From positions 1 through 19,674 of the forward strand of contig JBHPCZ010000062.1 of the NCBI GenBank assembly GCA_042573625.1: a DNA stretch of 19,674 nt, written 5' to 3'. How positions within the stretch are numbered: position 1 is the first letter of the stretch; the number at the start of each line of letters is the position of its first letter. Below the pieces are notes generated by a model. The model had not been told where the DNA came from, searched no databases, and was given only the letters and a program-made list of their open reading frames with translations. The stretch comes from JBHPCZ01 sp042573625 (GTDB lineage Bacteria; Desulfobacterota; Desulfobacteria; Desulfobacterales; UBA11574). This document shows positions 7,113-13,698 of the stretch, piece by piece. Made by a program: the position numbers and the translations under genes.

Positions 7113-7583
7113 ATGATAAAAATCGGAAAAATCATGGTCGCCTGTGACTTTTCAGAGTATTCAAAAGAGGCCTTAAAGTATGCGGCTGATCTTGCAGAGA
7201 ACCTGAAAGCGGATCTGCTCATAACGCATGTCATTAACCAGCGGGATGTCGATGCTGTACAAACGGTTTCCGTATATAGCACGGCCATCTCTGTGGAAGA
7301 GTTCACAAAAAACCAGGAAGAAAACCGATCCATGCGTATCGACAAACTCATTGAAGAAACATCTATCGCTCATCTTCCTGTTAAAAAGGTTATTCGGGTC
7401 GGGATACCGTTCCAGGAGCTGATCCGATCAATAAAAGATGAGGGCGTGGATCTTGTGGTTATGGGACCAAAGGGTCGCAGCAATCTGAAAGGCATTTTTT
7501 TCGGCACCACGGCAGAGAAAATGTTCCGTCACTGTCCGGTCCCGTTATTGAGTATACGCGTGGATCGGCATAAACGTGAATAA
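7113..7583 (+). CDS. Universal stress protein, UspA family
   Basis: A single Usp domain of 156 residues with a Rossmann-like nucleotide-binding fold, acting in the cytoplasm in stress or energy-limited states. It begins IMVACDFSEYSKEAL (strand 1 and helix 1). It ends with the nucleotide loop MGPKGRSNLKGIFFGTTAEK followed by HCPVPLLSIR. The Gly-rich loop (G-x-x-x-L-x5-G-T-T) suggests ATP can be bound, but this is not certain. GGGAG 7 nt upstream supports the ATG at 7113. This is the first gene after the sigma-54 promoter at 7048, and the CBS gene follows after 46 bp, so the two are probably co-transcribed. A second Usp at 8891 belongs to a different subgroup by its motifs. Confidence 0.9.
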   Translation: MIKIGKIMVACDFSEYSKEALKYAADLAENLKADLLITHVINQRDVDAVQTVSVYSTAISVEEFTKNQEENRSMRIDKLIEETSIAHLPVKKVIRVGIPFQELIRSIKDEGVDLVVMGPKGRSNLKGIFFGTTAEKMFRHCPVPLLSIRVDRHKRE

Positions 7584-7629
7584 GCCCAAATGAAGTGCTT
7601 CTTATAAGACATATAATAGAGGTGTTACT

Positions 7630-8319
7630 ATGCTGGTTTCTAATTGGATGAGCAAACCGGTTATCACCGTTGGCGAAAACGATTCCATGAAAGAAGCTGT
7701 CCGGCTTATTAAGGAAAACAACATTCGTATCCTCCCGGTGATGGACCGCGGCAAGCTGGTGGGGGTGATTACCGATCGGGATTTGAAAAGAGCATCCGCT
7801 TCTGATGCTACATCATTGGAAATTCATGAACTCTTCTACCTTCTATCCAAAATAAAGGTAAAGGATATCATGACCCAAAATCCGATAACAGTTTTTCCGG
7901 ATTTTTCCATAGAAGAGACGGGGCAACTTCTCCTAAAAAACAAGATTTCCGCTGTTCCGGTCGTAGATGACCAGGGCCAGTTGGTAGGGATTATAACTCA
8001 GACCGACCTGTTTAGGGTATTGACCAACTTAACGGGTGTAGACAAAAAGGGGGTACAGTTCGCGTTTGTCATAGCGGATCGATCGGGTTCGATCAAAAAG
8101 ATCACAGACATTATTCGCAGTTATGGCGGCCAACTGGTCAGCATCCTGACCTCTTATGAAAATGTTCCCCCGAGGCATCGAAACCTCTATGTCCGGGCGT
8201 ATCAAATTGATCGAGCATGCTTATCGCCGCTTCAAAAAGATCTGAATAAAGAAGCGACCATGCGCTACATGATCGATCATCGGGAAAAAATGAGAGATAT
8301 CTATTTGGACCAAGGATAA
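7630..8319 (+). CDS. CBS-pair and ACT-domain protein (AcuB-like)
   Basis: A soluble sensor or regulator of 229 residues. Residues about 5-60 and 78-135 are CBS repeats (MSKPVITVGENDSMKEAVRLI; MTQNPITVFPDFSIEETGQLL), which together form an adenine-nucleotide-binding module. Residues about 140-215 (GVQFAFVIADRSGSIKKITDIIRSYGG) look like an ACT small-molecule domain. The CBS-CBS-ACT order is that of AcuB-type proteins; the ligand and target are unknown. AGAGGTG lies just before the ATG. The gene sits between uspA and the dodecin gene with short gaps (46 and 24 bp), consistent with one operon reading out adenylate energy state and stress. Confidence 0.88.
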   Translation: MLVSNWMSKPVITVGENDSMKEAVRLIKENNIRILPVMDRGKLVGVITDRDLKRASASDATSLEIHELFYLLSKIKVKDIMTQNPITVFPDFSIEETGQLLLKNKISAVPVVDDQGQLVGIITQTDLFRVLTNLTGVDKKGVQFAFVIADRSGSIKKITDIIRSYGGQLVSILTSYENVPPRHRNLYVRAYQIDRACLSPLQKDLNKEATMRYMIDHREKMRDIYLDQG

Positions 8320-8343
8320 TTTAAAAAGAAAAGGAGGAAGATC

Positions 8344-8559
8344 ATGAATGAAAGCACTTATAAAATTATTGAGTTGGTTGGATCGAGCGATGTTTCCTGG
8401 GAAGACGCTGCCAAAAGTGCAGTAGAAACAGCAGGTAAAACGCTCAGAGATCTTAGGGTTGCAGAAATTACCAAGCTGGACTTGAAGGTCGAGAATGGGA
8501 AAATCACCGCTTATCGTGCCAGGGTAAACCTTTCCTTTAAATATGAGAGCGGTAATTAA
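8344..8559 (+). CDS. Dodecin, flavin-binding protein
   Basis: A small protein of 71 residues with the full dodecin pattern: KIIELVGSS, SWEDAAKSAVETAGKTLRDLR, AEITKLDLKVENGKI and YRARVNLSFKYE. Dodecins assemble into hollow 12-subunit spheres that store or sequester flavin (FMN or riboflavin), and some bind coenzyme A. The Trp in SWEDAA is the residue that stacks on flavin in known members. A strong AAAGGAGG lies just upstream. It is placed 24 bp after the CBS-ACT gene inside the UspA cluster, suggesting flavin buffering as part of the same response. Confidence 0.93.
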   Translation: MNESTYKIIELVGSSDVSWEDAAKSAVETAGKTLRDLRVAEITKLDLKVENGKITAYRARVNLSFKYESGN

Positions 8560-8577
8560 TGCTGAAGCAATACCTGT

Positions 8578-8619
8578 CCTGCCAGATGCGAATTGATTTT
8601 TTCAGCGGCCTCTGGCGGG
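8578..8619. repeat. Imperfect inverted repeat after the dodecin gene
   Basis: CCTGCCAGA (8578-8586) can pair with TCTGGCGGG (8611-8619), 9 bp with one G-T wobble and a 24-nt loop. No T-run follows. It lies in the 112-bp gap after the dodecin gene and could be a processing or attenuation hairpin; this is a weak call. Confidence 0.25.
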
Positions 8620-8671
8620 GCAACTCAAAAGATAAAAGAATATTGTTTCATTTTTTCGCAGGAGAATTGAC

Positions 8672-8863
8672 ATGCAAAAAACAGATCTGATCCTTACCGG
8701 AAGACTACTGTCTTTCATTCCGAAAACTGCCACAGTTAAAACAACTTTATATGATCTCATTGAAGCGGTTTCCGAAGAGGTAAAATCTGGGGAAGATCAT
8801 CTGGTCTCCATAATTGTGAAAGATATGCTTTATACCAACAGGACGGATTCGCGTCTTCAATAG
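8672..8863 (+). CDS. Small hypothetical protein, 63 residues
   Basis: I do not recognise this family. The ORF begins MQKTDLILTGRLLSFIP, continues with a predicted amphipathic helix (TTLYDLIEAVSEEVKSGEDHLVSIIVKDML) and ends with a polar tail. It has no signal peptide, membrane helix or cysteine. A good AGGAG lies 6 to 7 nt before the ATG, which is the main reason to believe it is translated. It lies between the dodecin gene and a UspA gene and ends 27 bp before the latter, so it is probably co-transcribed with them. It could be a small regulatory or adaptor protein. Confidence 0.6.
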   Translation: MQKTDLILTGRLLSFIPKTATVKTTLYDLIEAVSEEVKSGEDHLVSIIVKDMLYTNRTDSRLQ

Positions 8864-8890
8864 ATGATCATTTCTGCTATAGAGTTTAAT

Positions 8891-9337
8891 ATGTACAAGA
8901 CAATTCTAGTGCCACTTGATGGCTCAAAAGAGGCTGAAAGGATATTGAGGCATGTGGAAAACTTGGCACAATGTTTCAGATCCAGAGTAATTTTTGTGCA
9001 AATCGTTAGATTGCCTCGTATTAGCGGTGTCGAAGAATATAGTACGAAACTTCACCGCAGAGAAATAGAACAGCGATTTAAAGAGGCCGAATCTTATCTA
9101 AAATCCTTGAAAGGCGAGTTCCGCGAGAAAGGAATTCATGCTCGAACCCATGTTGTCCATGGGCCTGTTGTGAATACCATTATTAACATAGCTGAACGTG
9201 AAGCAGTCGATCTTATTGCGATGACGAGCCACGGTCGGACCGGCTTGGCCCGGGTATTTTACGGGAGTGTGGCAGCCGGCCTGTTGCATCTGGCAGATCG
9301 CTCCCTGCTGATCATTCGATCACAAAATATTGCCTGA
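8891..9337 (+). CDS. Universal stress protein, UspA family
   Basis: A single Usp domain of 149 residues. It begins MYKTILVPLDGSKEAERIL (the typical opening with the Asp that contacts the nucleotide). It has the loop MTSHGRTGLARVFYGSVAAGLL and ends DRSLLIIRSQ. The G-R-T-G-x6-G-S loop is that of ATP-binding Usps. The frame is open from an ATG at 8864, but the start at 8891 gives the standard N-terminus and has AGAG 6 nt upstream. It is the last gene of the sigma-54-preceded stress cluster; 241 bp of non-coding sequence follow. Confidence 0.9.
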   Translation: MYKTILVPLDGSKEAERILRHVENLAQCFRSRVIFVQIVRLPRISGVEEYSTKLHRREIEQRFKEAESYLKSLKGEFREKGIHARTHVVHGPVVNTIINIAEREAVDLIAMTSHGRTGLARVFYGSVAAGLLHLADRSLLIIRSQNIA

Positions 9338-9578
9338 CGAGGACGATAGCCCGGCATTAAATTTCAGTATCTTTCGGATTAGAAACACCGATAATCTTCT
9401 TCAGAACCTTGTGCGCGATTACAGTGACTTATCCGCTTGTTCGCAAATTAGTATTTTGAGAAGGACTTGAAAAAACATTGGAAATATTTTTTTGATTCAT
9501 GCAACCTTCATTACGCCGACCCTTTTGGGAAAGACGTATTCCACCAAAAGGAAATTTTATCCATAGCGGAGTAAAGGT

Positions 9579-10748
9579 ATGAATTCAAAAAATCAGACAA
9601 GCATTGCAATCCTGACAGGTGGTGGAGATGTCCCGGGACTTAACCCTTGTATCAAGGCATTGGTTTGCGGTGCTATTGATGATGGATTGCGGGTGATAGG
9701 GATACGAAGGGGATGGGAGGGGCTACTTGCTTACAATCCAGACGATCCGCAATCTCAAAGTTTAAACATTGTGGAGCTCGACAAATTTACGGTGCGAACA
9801 GTTGACCGCTCCGGTGGCACCTTTCTACACACCTCCCGTACCAATCCCGGTTCAGTCAAATTAGATCATGCTCCTGATTTTTTAAAAAACAAATTTTCCA
9901 GCAATAAAGAAAAAATCGATTTCACTTCTCACATTCTTTCCAACCTGGAAAAACTATGCGTGGATACAGTGATTCCAATCGGTGGTGATGATACCCTCTC
10001 CTTTGCCGATCGAATTCATGCAGAAGGATTCCCTGTTGTCGCCATTCCTAAAACAATGGACAACGATGTTTTTGGCACAGATTACTGCATTGGGTTTTCT
10101 ACTGCCATCACGCGAAGCGTTAATTTTATTCACGCACTGCGAACTTCATCCGGATCTCACGAAAGAATTGCCGTTGTCGAGTTATTTGGCAGATATTGCG
10201 GTGAAACGTCTTTGGTTTCAGCCTATCTGGCGGGTGTAGACCGGGCTATCATTTCTGAAGTGCCTTTCGACATAGAACGACTATCAAACTTTCTCGTGGA
10301 GGACAGAAAAAATAATCCAAGCAACTATGCCATGATGACGATCAGCGAAGGTTCAAAAATGGTAGGTGGTGAATTGGTCGTTTCTGGCGAAGCCGACCCC
10401 TATGGCCACAAAAAACTCGGCGGTATTGGTGCCGTTACCGCAGAAGCGATCAAGAGCTTGACAGGAATCGGTATTATCTTTCAACCTTTGTTATATCTCA
10501 TGCGAAGCGGTGCTCCGGATTCCCTGGATCTTATGGTCGCGTTGAACTTCGCGAATATGGCCATTAATTTGATTAAAAAGAAATCCACGGGTCGACTGAT
10601 TGTTCTCCGCAATGGGCAGTACACCGATGTCCCTATCAGCAACATCTCAACAGGTTTAAAGCGTGTAGATGTTCAGGAGTTGTATGACATTGACCAATAT
10701 CGCCCGAATATCGGGGCTGTGGCCGGAAAGCCAATGTTTTTATATTAA
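9579..10748 (+). CDS. pfp: 6-phosphofructokinase, pyrophosphate-type by motif
   Basis: A cytoplasmic phosphofructokinase of 389 residues that interconverts fructose 6-phosphate and fructose 1,6-bisphosphate. It carries GGGDVPGLNP near the N-terminus, PIGGDDTL with D138, PKTMDND with K158 and catalytic D161, and ELFGRYCGE for sugar phosphate. In this superfamily Gly at the second position of GGDG marks ATP enzymes, while Asp there together with Lys in PKTxDND marks pyrophosphate enzymes. Both pyrophosphate marks are present. GGAG 7 nt upstream fits the ATG at 9579. A pyrophosphate enzyme works reversibly and saves ATP, which suits an anaerobe. The next gene follows after 51 bp. The phosphoryl donor is inferred from residues only. 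Confidence 0.88.
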   Translation: MNSKNQTSIAILTGGGDVPGLNPCIKALVCGAIDDGLRVIGIRRGWEGLLAYNPDDPQSQSLNIVELDKFTVRTVDRSGGTFLHTSRTNPGSVKLDHAPDFLKNKFSSNKEKIDFTSHILSNLEKLCVDTVIPIGGDDTLSFADRIHAEGFPVVAIPKTMDNDVFGTDYCIGFSTAITRSVNFIHALRTSSGSHERIAVVELFGRYCGETSLVSAYLAGVDRAIISEVPFDIERLSNFLVEDRKNNPSNYAMMTISEGSKMVGGELVVSGEADPYGHKKLGGIGAVTAEAIKSLTGIGIIFQPLLYLMRSGAPDSLDLMVALNFANMAINLIKKKSTGRLIVLRNGQYTDVPISNISTGLKRVDVQELYDIDQYRPNIGAVAGKPMFLY

Positions 10749-10799
10749 TCTCCGGGTTCCATTTTATACTGAAATAAAATCGTATGAAAGGTTGAAAGA

Positions 10800-12374
10800 A
10801 TGAAAGCCTGCAGAATTTCCGAGATGAGAGCTTTAAATAATACCGCCATTGAAAAATTTGGTATAGACAATTTGGTTATCATGGAAAATGCAGGTCATGC
10901 TGCATATTCTGTTTTGGCAAGAGATTCCGGTATAAAAAACAAATTTATTCTGGTGTTTTGCGGTACCGGCGGGAACAGCGGAGCCGGCTATGTTGCTGCC
11001 AGGATGATTCACTCGAATGGCGGCATAGTCAAGGTCCTTATGATAGGCGACCCACGCATACTAACGAGAGAGTCAAAAACAAACTACAAAATACTCACCC
11101 GGCTCCCCATTGAAATACTGGAGTTGGAATCTGTAGAATCGATAAGAAATGACGTAAACCGTTGTGATGCGATTTTAGATGCGATTTTTGGGATCGGTCT
11201 TTATGAGAATCTTTCCGGACTGCATGCTGATGTGGTTAACATGATAAATTATAGTCAGAAAAAAGTGTTTAGCCTCGATCTTCCCACCGGTATCAACGGT
11301 GATACAGGACAAATAATGGGAACCGCTGTAAAGGCCTATTCTACTTTATGCTTTGGTTTACCGAAAATCGGAAATCTGCTCCACCCCGGATATGGTTTTT
11401 GTGGAAAATTGTTCGTATCACACTTATCCTATCCACCCACCCTCACGGCATCAGACACATTGAAAATTAAAACCAACGATCCGAATGAACTTCCTTCAAA
11501 GGATACAACGGAGCAACAGAGAAAATGGGGAGGAGCGCTGTTTATTGCGGGGGAACCGAGCCATTTCGGGGATGCTTATCTTTCAGCATTGTCGTTTATT
11601 GAAACCGGCGGTAATTACGCAAGACTTGCCGTATCCGACTCCATAACGCAGTTTGTCGCTAACAAAGGGAACCATATCGTACCTGTTTCTCAAAAGGAAA
11701 CCACCTCGGGTAATATTTCCATCGAGAACGTGCAGGCATTGTTAAACCTTTCAGAAAAAGTAGATATTGTCGTCCTGGGCCCCGGACTATCTCAAGATGA
11801 TGAAACTCTGCAGGTTGTTGCAGAACTGGCTAAAGGCATACAAAAACCGCTCATTTTAAGCCGCAATGGCATTTTGGCCATAGCCAACGATCTTGATATT
11901 ATCAAATCAAGGTTAAAGGAAACTATTCTCACTCTGGATATAGAAGAGATGTCTCTAATTACAAAAAAAAGCACACGTGAGATAGCTCAAAACAAGATTG
12001 ATGTTCTCCAAAAGACCGCCCGAGAATTAAGGTCATTTATTGTTTTTCAAGAAGAGCAATCGATCATCGGAAATCCTGATGGAAGTATTGATATTAACAT
12101 AAGTGGCTATTCAGGTATGGCAATAAACCGATCCTGCGATATACTTACAGGAACCATCGCCGCCATGCACGCTCTGGGGTTAGGTATTCCGGATTCTATT
12201 AAAAAAGGTGTATTTATACACGGGCTTTCGGGAGACCTGGCAATTCAAGAAATGGGACAAGAAGGCGTGGAAGCTCTGAATATCCTAAAGTTTCTGCCGG
12301 ATGCATTAGAATTGGATCGGGAAGGTCTCACCAAAAAATTCGGTCATTTTTCCCTTGATGCATACACAATATGA
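10800..12374 (+). CDS. Two-domain NAD(P)H-hydrate repair (Nnr) homologue with eroded motifs
   Basis: A protein of 524 residues with the layout of Nnr, the fused epimerase and ADP/ATP-dependent dehydratase that repair damaged NAD(P)H. The N-terminal YjeF_N-like half (1-215) has MENAGHAA, DAIFGIGL, DLPTGINGDTG and the loop G55-T-G-G-N-S-G-A-G63, where the family has GxGNNGGDG; the conserved Asp is Ala. The C-terminal ribokinase-like half (about 235-510) has LGPGLS. The usual HPGE motif reads LDIEE, and the usual GMATGGTGD loop reads GMAINRSCD, keeping only D447. Both halves look intact in length but altered at family-defining positions, so it may have lost catalysis or gained another role. AAAGG lies 8 nt upstream of the ATG. 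It directly follows the phosphofructokinase gene. Confidence 0.8.
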   Translation: MKACRISEMRALNNTAIEKFGIDNLVIMENAGHAAYSVLARDSGIKNKFILVFCGTGGNSGAGYVAARMIHSNGGIVKVLMIGDPRILTRESKTNYKILTRLPIEILELESVESIRNDVNRCDAILDAIFGIGLYENLSGLHADVVNMINYSQKKVFSLDLPTGINGDTGQIMGTAVKAYSTLCFGLPKIGNLLHPGYGFCGKLFVSHLSYPPTLTASDTLKIKTNDPNELPSKDTTEQQRKWGGALFIAGEPSHFGDAYLSALSFIETGGNYARLAVSDSITQFVANKGNHIVPVSQKETTSGNISIENVQALLNLSEKVDIVVLGPGLSQDDETLQVVAELAKGIQKPLILSRNGILAIANDLDIIKSRLKETILTLDIEEMSLITKKSTREIAQNKIDVLQKTARELRSFIVFQEEQSIIGNPDGSIDINISGYSGMAINRSCDILTGTIAAMHALGLGIPDSIKKGVFIHGLSGDLAIQEMGQEGVEALNILKFLPDALELDREGLTKKFGHFSLDAYTI

Positions 12375-12720
12375 CATCAAACCGCCCAAGAATCTGGAGT
12401 TTGGAGCATATCAAACCTCTTGATAATCAGCCATCAGTTCTTCGTTCTTTTTCGTTCTGTTATACTTCTCTTCTCTTGACAACCAGGAAAAAAAGCTGAC
12501 ACCTATCCATCCCATCCATTTCGATATTCAATAAGCACATCTTCAATTGAAATACATAATATGAATTAAATTGGAATGTTAAAATAATATCTTTCAAGTG
12601 ACTGGTTTTGGCGCAGTTATTGCTTTTAAGATAATTTTACTAAAGCCTTAATAATTCCTGAGCTTTGACATCAAAGCAATGGGCAATTTCAACAACCATT
12701 ACCTAAAAAGGAGAAGTATC
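12375..12720. other. 346-bp intergenic region with a sigma-54 promoter
   Basis: A non-coding AT-rich stretch before the first cNMP-fold gene. It holds a -24/-12 promoter at 12609-12624 (listed). Two copies of TTCGTTCT at 12441 and 12451 lie one helical turn apart. The TTTACA-N3-TGTAAA dyad seen before the other two sigma-54 promoters is not present here. Confidence 0.6.
12609..12624 (+). promoter_or_regulatory. Sigma-54 (-24/-12) promoter upstream of the first cNMP-fold gene
   Basis: TGGCGCAGTTATTGCT matches TGGCACRNNNNTTGCW with one mismatch and has GG-N10-GC spacing. The predicted start near 12635 leaves a leader of about 85 nt before the ATG at 12721. Confidence 0.75.
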
Positions 12721-13203
12721 ATGGTAGAAGCCAGCGACCTTATTAAACTTGAGTTATTTGGCGTATTCTTAAAAAAACAGCTTGAAGAATTGGCAACAGT
12801 CACAGAGGAAAAAAATTATAAAAAGAAGGAAATGATTTACCAACAGGGCGATCGTGCGAATCACTTTTATATTATAACAAGGGGATTGATTAGCCTGGTG
12901 GAATTCCAACCCGGGGATAAAGTGGGGATTGTCTTTGAAGAGCGTGGCCAGGGTGAGGTCTTTGGTTGTGCAAGCTTCATGAAACCAAGGAATCATACTT
13001 TGACTGCAATGTGTGTCGAAGACTCTGAAGTCCTGGTAATTGAAACGGACAAATTGATCGACCTTTTCGAGAAAGACCCAGACGTGGGGTATAAGTTTAT
13101 GAAAAATATCAACCAGATTTACTTTGATCTTTATAAATTTGCTAAAAGGCAGCTCCATGAGATGATGAAAATTCCGGTAATTATAACTACGCTTCCCACG
13201 TAA
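12721..13203 (+). CDS. Single-domain cNMP-binding-fold protein, no DNA-binding domain
   Basis: A protein of 160 residues, nearly all of it a CRP-type beta-roll with flanking helices (YQQGDRANHFYIITRGLISL, FGCASFMKP, IETDKLIDLFEKDPDVGYKFM). It ends after the helix where CRP/FNR proteins would continue into a helix-turn-helix, so it cannot bind DNA that way. The phosphate cassette is altered: C83 replaces Glu of FGE and H92 stands where the phosphate-binding Arg is expected, so cAMP binding is doubtful. The ATG at 12721 has AAGGAG 6 nt upstream. A paralogue of equal length at 14525 is about 53% identical by hand count (85 of 160). It follows a sigma-54 promoter. Confidence 0.87.
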   Translation: MVEASDLIKLELFGVFLKKQLEELATVTEEKNYKKKEMIYQQGDRANHFYIITRGLISLVEFQPGDKVGIVFEERGQGEVFGCASFMKPRNHTLTAMCVEDSEVLVIETDKLIDLFEKDPDVGYKFMKNINQIYFDLYKFAKRQLHEMMKIPVIITTLPT

Positions 13204-13448
13204 GCCGGCTGTATCAGTCACGCAATTCTTATTCCCCATTTTCCAGTACTTTGATAAGATACGGCTGATGGGGTACCCGCATAACTGCTCCCGAAAAAAG
13301 CATCACGCAGCAGTTCTATCTCAAATGCTTCTTCAAGCATACACCACTATCACCGACCTCTCAAACCCGTTGTTGTATTCTTCCCGCAGTGCAATCAGAC
13401 CCATTAAATCAAAACTAAACGGCTAAGATTTTCTGCAAGCTTCTTTAC

Positions 13449-13463
13449 TTTACACTTTGTAAA
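13449..13463. promoter_or_regulatory. Dyad TTTACA-N3-TGTAAA, second copy
   Basis: TTTACACTTTGTAAA has the same arms and 3-bp spacer as the dyad at 6926-6940. It starts 120 bp upstream of the -24 box at 13569, compared with 122 bp in the first case. Both copies are followed by an A-run and by GACA at the same offset. A shared activator site is the simplest reading. Confidence 0.6.
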
Positions 13464-13568
13464 AAAACCAGACATTGCTTCAAAGCTTTTTCCCAGCCCC
13501 TTCTCGCGTCTAACGGTAATTCATTTCAATTTCAGTTGGTTATCATGTTTGCAGATGATTCCTTTCTC

Positions 13569-13584
13569 TGGCATGCGAATTGCT
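13569..13584 (+). promoter_or_regulatory. Sigma-54 (-24/-12) promoter upstream of the kinase-like gene
   Basis: TGGCATGCGAATTGCT matches TGGCACRNNNNTTGCW with a single mismatch and has GG-N10-GC spacing. Transcription would start near 13595, about 100 nt before the ATG at 13699. Confidence 0.78.
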
Positions 13585-13686
13585 ATCTTTTAAGTTGAAC
13601 ATAAAGGTACCCTGTCCAAGTTGAGTCAGGCAAAAGCTTTAATCAGGCGGAGTTCATATTCATCAAAGCATTTAGAGCAAAGTCAA

Positions 13687-13694
13687 AAGGGGGA
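13687..13694 (+). promoter_or_regulatory. Ribosome binding site deciding the kinase-like start
   Basis: An A-rich, G-rich stretch (AAGGGGGA) lies 4 to 5 nt before the ATG at 13699. The alternative TTG at 13621 has only AAAGGT about 12 nt away. Confidence 0.6.
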
Positions 13695-13698
13695 TTCT

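Larger units (their letters stand above)
13204..13698. other. 495-bp intergenic region with a sigma-54 promoter and dyad
   Basis: Non-coding stretch between the cNMP-fold gene and the kinase-like gene. It holds the dyad at 13449-13463 and the -24/-12 promoter at 13569-13584 (listed). The first 200 bp show only short frames broken by stops on both strands; I see no gene there. A TTG-started extension of the downstream gene (from 13621) is possible but less likely than ATG 13699. Confidence 0.55.

Noticed and set aside
12476..12481. TTGACA as a sigma-70 -35 box in the 12375-12720 gap
   Set aside because: The expected -10 position is GC-containing and unlike TATAAT; the sigma-54 element nearby is far better.
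13204..13440. Possible decayed gene on the minus strand after the first cNMP-fold gene
   Set aside because: Only a 22-codon frame and short pieces broken by several stops are seen; nothing resembles a known protein.
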